Origin: JACRAO01 sp964490895
Lineage (GTDB): Bacteria > Bdellovibrionota > UBA1018
Assembly: GCA_964490895.1 (NCBI GenBank)
Contig: CAZBEI010000079.1
Location: forward strand, 1-14,602
Length of the DNA stretch: 14,602 nucleotides
Direction: 5' to 3'
Below are positions 14,379 through 14,602 of this stretch, piece after piece; position 1 is the first letter of the stretch; every line of letters begins with the position of its first letter. Made by a program: the position numbers and the translations under genes. The notes under the pieces are model-generated. The model did not search any database. It saw only the letters and a program-made list of their open reading frames with translations, and was not told the origin of the DNA.

Positions 14379-14381
14379 ACC

Positions 14382-14602
14382 TTATATTTCTCCCGGGTTT
14401 CTTTCTCCGCCCCGCTCGAGAGCTTTACGAATGTATACTTTTCCCTCTTCTACGCCAGGTTGATCAAAGGGATTGATGTCCCAAAATAGGCCCACAAAGG
14501 ACGTCAGGATGCAGTGTGCAAAATAGAGCGCTCCCATAGCCTTGGCATTTAATTCATCGAGCTTAAAGGTGAGATTGGGTCTTTGGTTTCGAGTGAGCAC
14601 GA
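14382..14602 (-). CDS. pgi: Glucose-6-phosphate isomerase, C-terminal part
   Basis: Interconverts glucose-6-phosphate and fructose-6-phosphate in glycolysis and gluconeogenesis. Only the last 73 or so codons lie in the window; the start is beyond the right edge. The segment INPFDQPGVEEGKVY is the family's C-terminal signature and includes the Lys (of EEGK) that acts in catalysis. The preceding helices (AKAMGALYFAHCILTSFVG) also match the family. The stop TAA is 3 nt before the dgcB-like ATG, so the two are probably co-transcribed. Confidence 0.88.
   Translation of the reverse strand, partial: VLTRNQRPNLTFKLDELNAKAMGALYFAHCILTSFVGLFWDINPFDQPGVEEGKVYIRKALERGGERNPGEI

Noticed and set aside
1..14602. 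CRISPR array or defence island
   Set aside because: No regularly spaced repeats and no cas, toxin-antitoxin or restriction gene set were seen; the HNH gene is alone.

Overview
The window is a chromosomal segment of moderate to low G+C that reads like a member of the Bdellovibrionota. Three things suggest this: an FHA-GGDEF diguanylate cyclase resembling the Bdellovibrio predation regulator DgcB, an HNH-nuclease protein of a type I associate with Bdellovibrio genomes, and several small secreted proteins I cannot place. The assignment is by pattern recognition, not by a search.

Layout. Positions 1-1130 are almost gene-free and look like scarred DNA. They hold what may be the 3' part of a tmRNA gene running off the left edge, two large inverted repeats, and an orphan C-terminal coding fragment. 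A secreted two-lobed retropepsin-like protease with a C-terminal PDZ-like region follows (1131-2882, +); it appears to be translated from a leaderless mRNA. It converges on, and overlaps by 13 bp, the translation/ribosome-maturation operon rimP-nusA-infB-rbfA-truB (8874 down to 2870, -). Genes in this operon abut or overlap. The leader ahead of rimP contains a strong intrinsic terminator on the operon strand, which fits feedback attenuation by NusA.

Divergent from rimP is gltX (9020-10468, +), followed by a small secreted protein and a tRNA-Gln(CUG) gene, closed by a hairpin terminator at 10977-10998. A small exported protein (11067-11396, -) and the HNH-family protein (11584-12633, -) come next.

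Positions 12634-13440 are again decayed. They contain the C-terminus of a prolyl oligopeptidase and the N-terminus of a TMEM175-like channel that is cut off inside the 3' end of the next gene. The right end carries dgcB-like FHA-GGDEF (13440-14378, -), just 3 nt downstream of a pgi gene that runs off the window.

Together the window combines conserved housekeeping genes (translation initiation, tRNA charging and modification, glycolysis) with c-di-GMP signalling and lineage-specific secreted proteins. Two decay zones flank the conserved block. I saw no CRISPR array, no intact mobile element and no intact novel multi-gene defence system.
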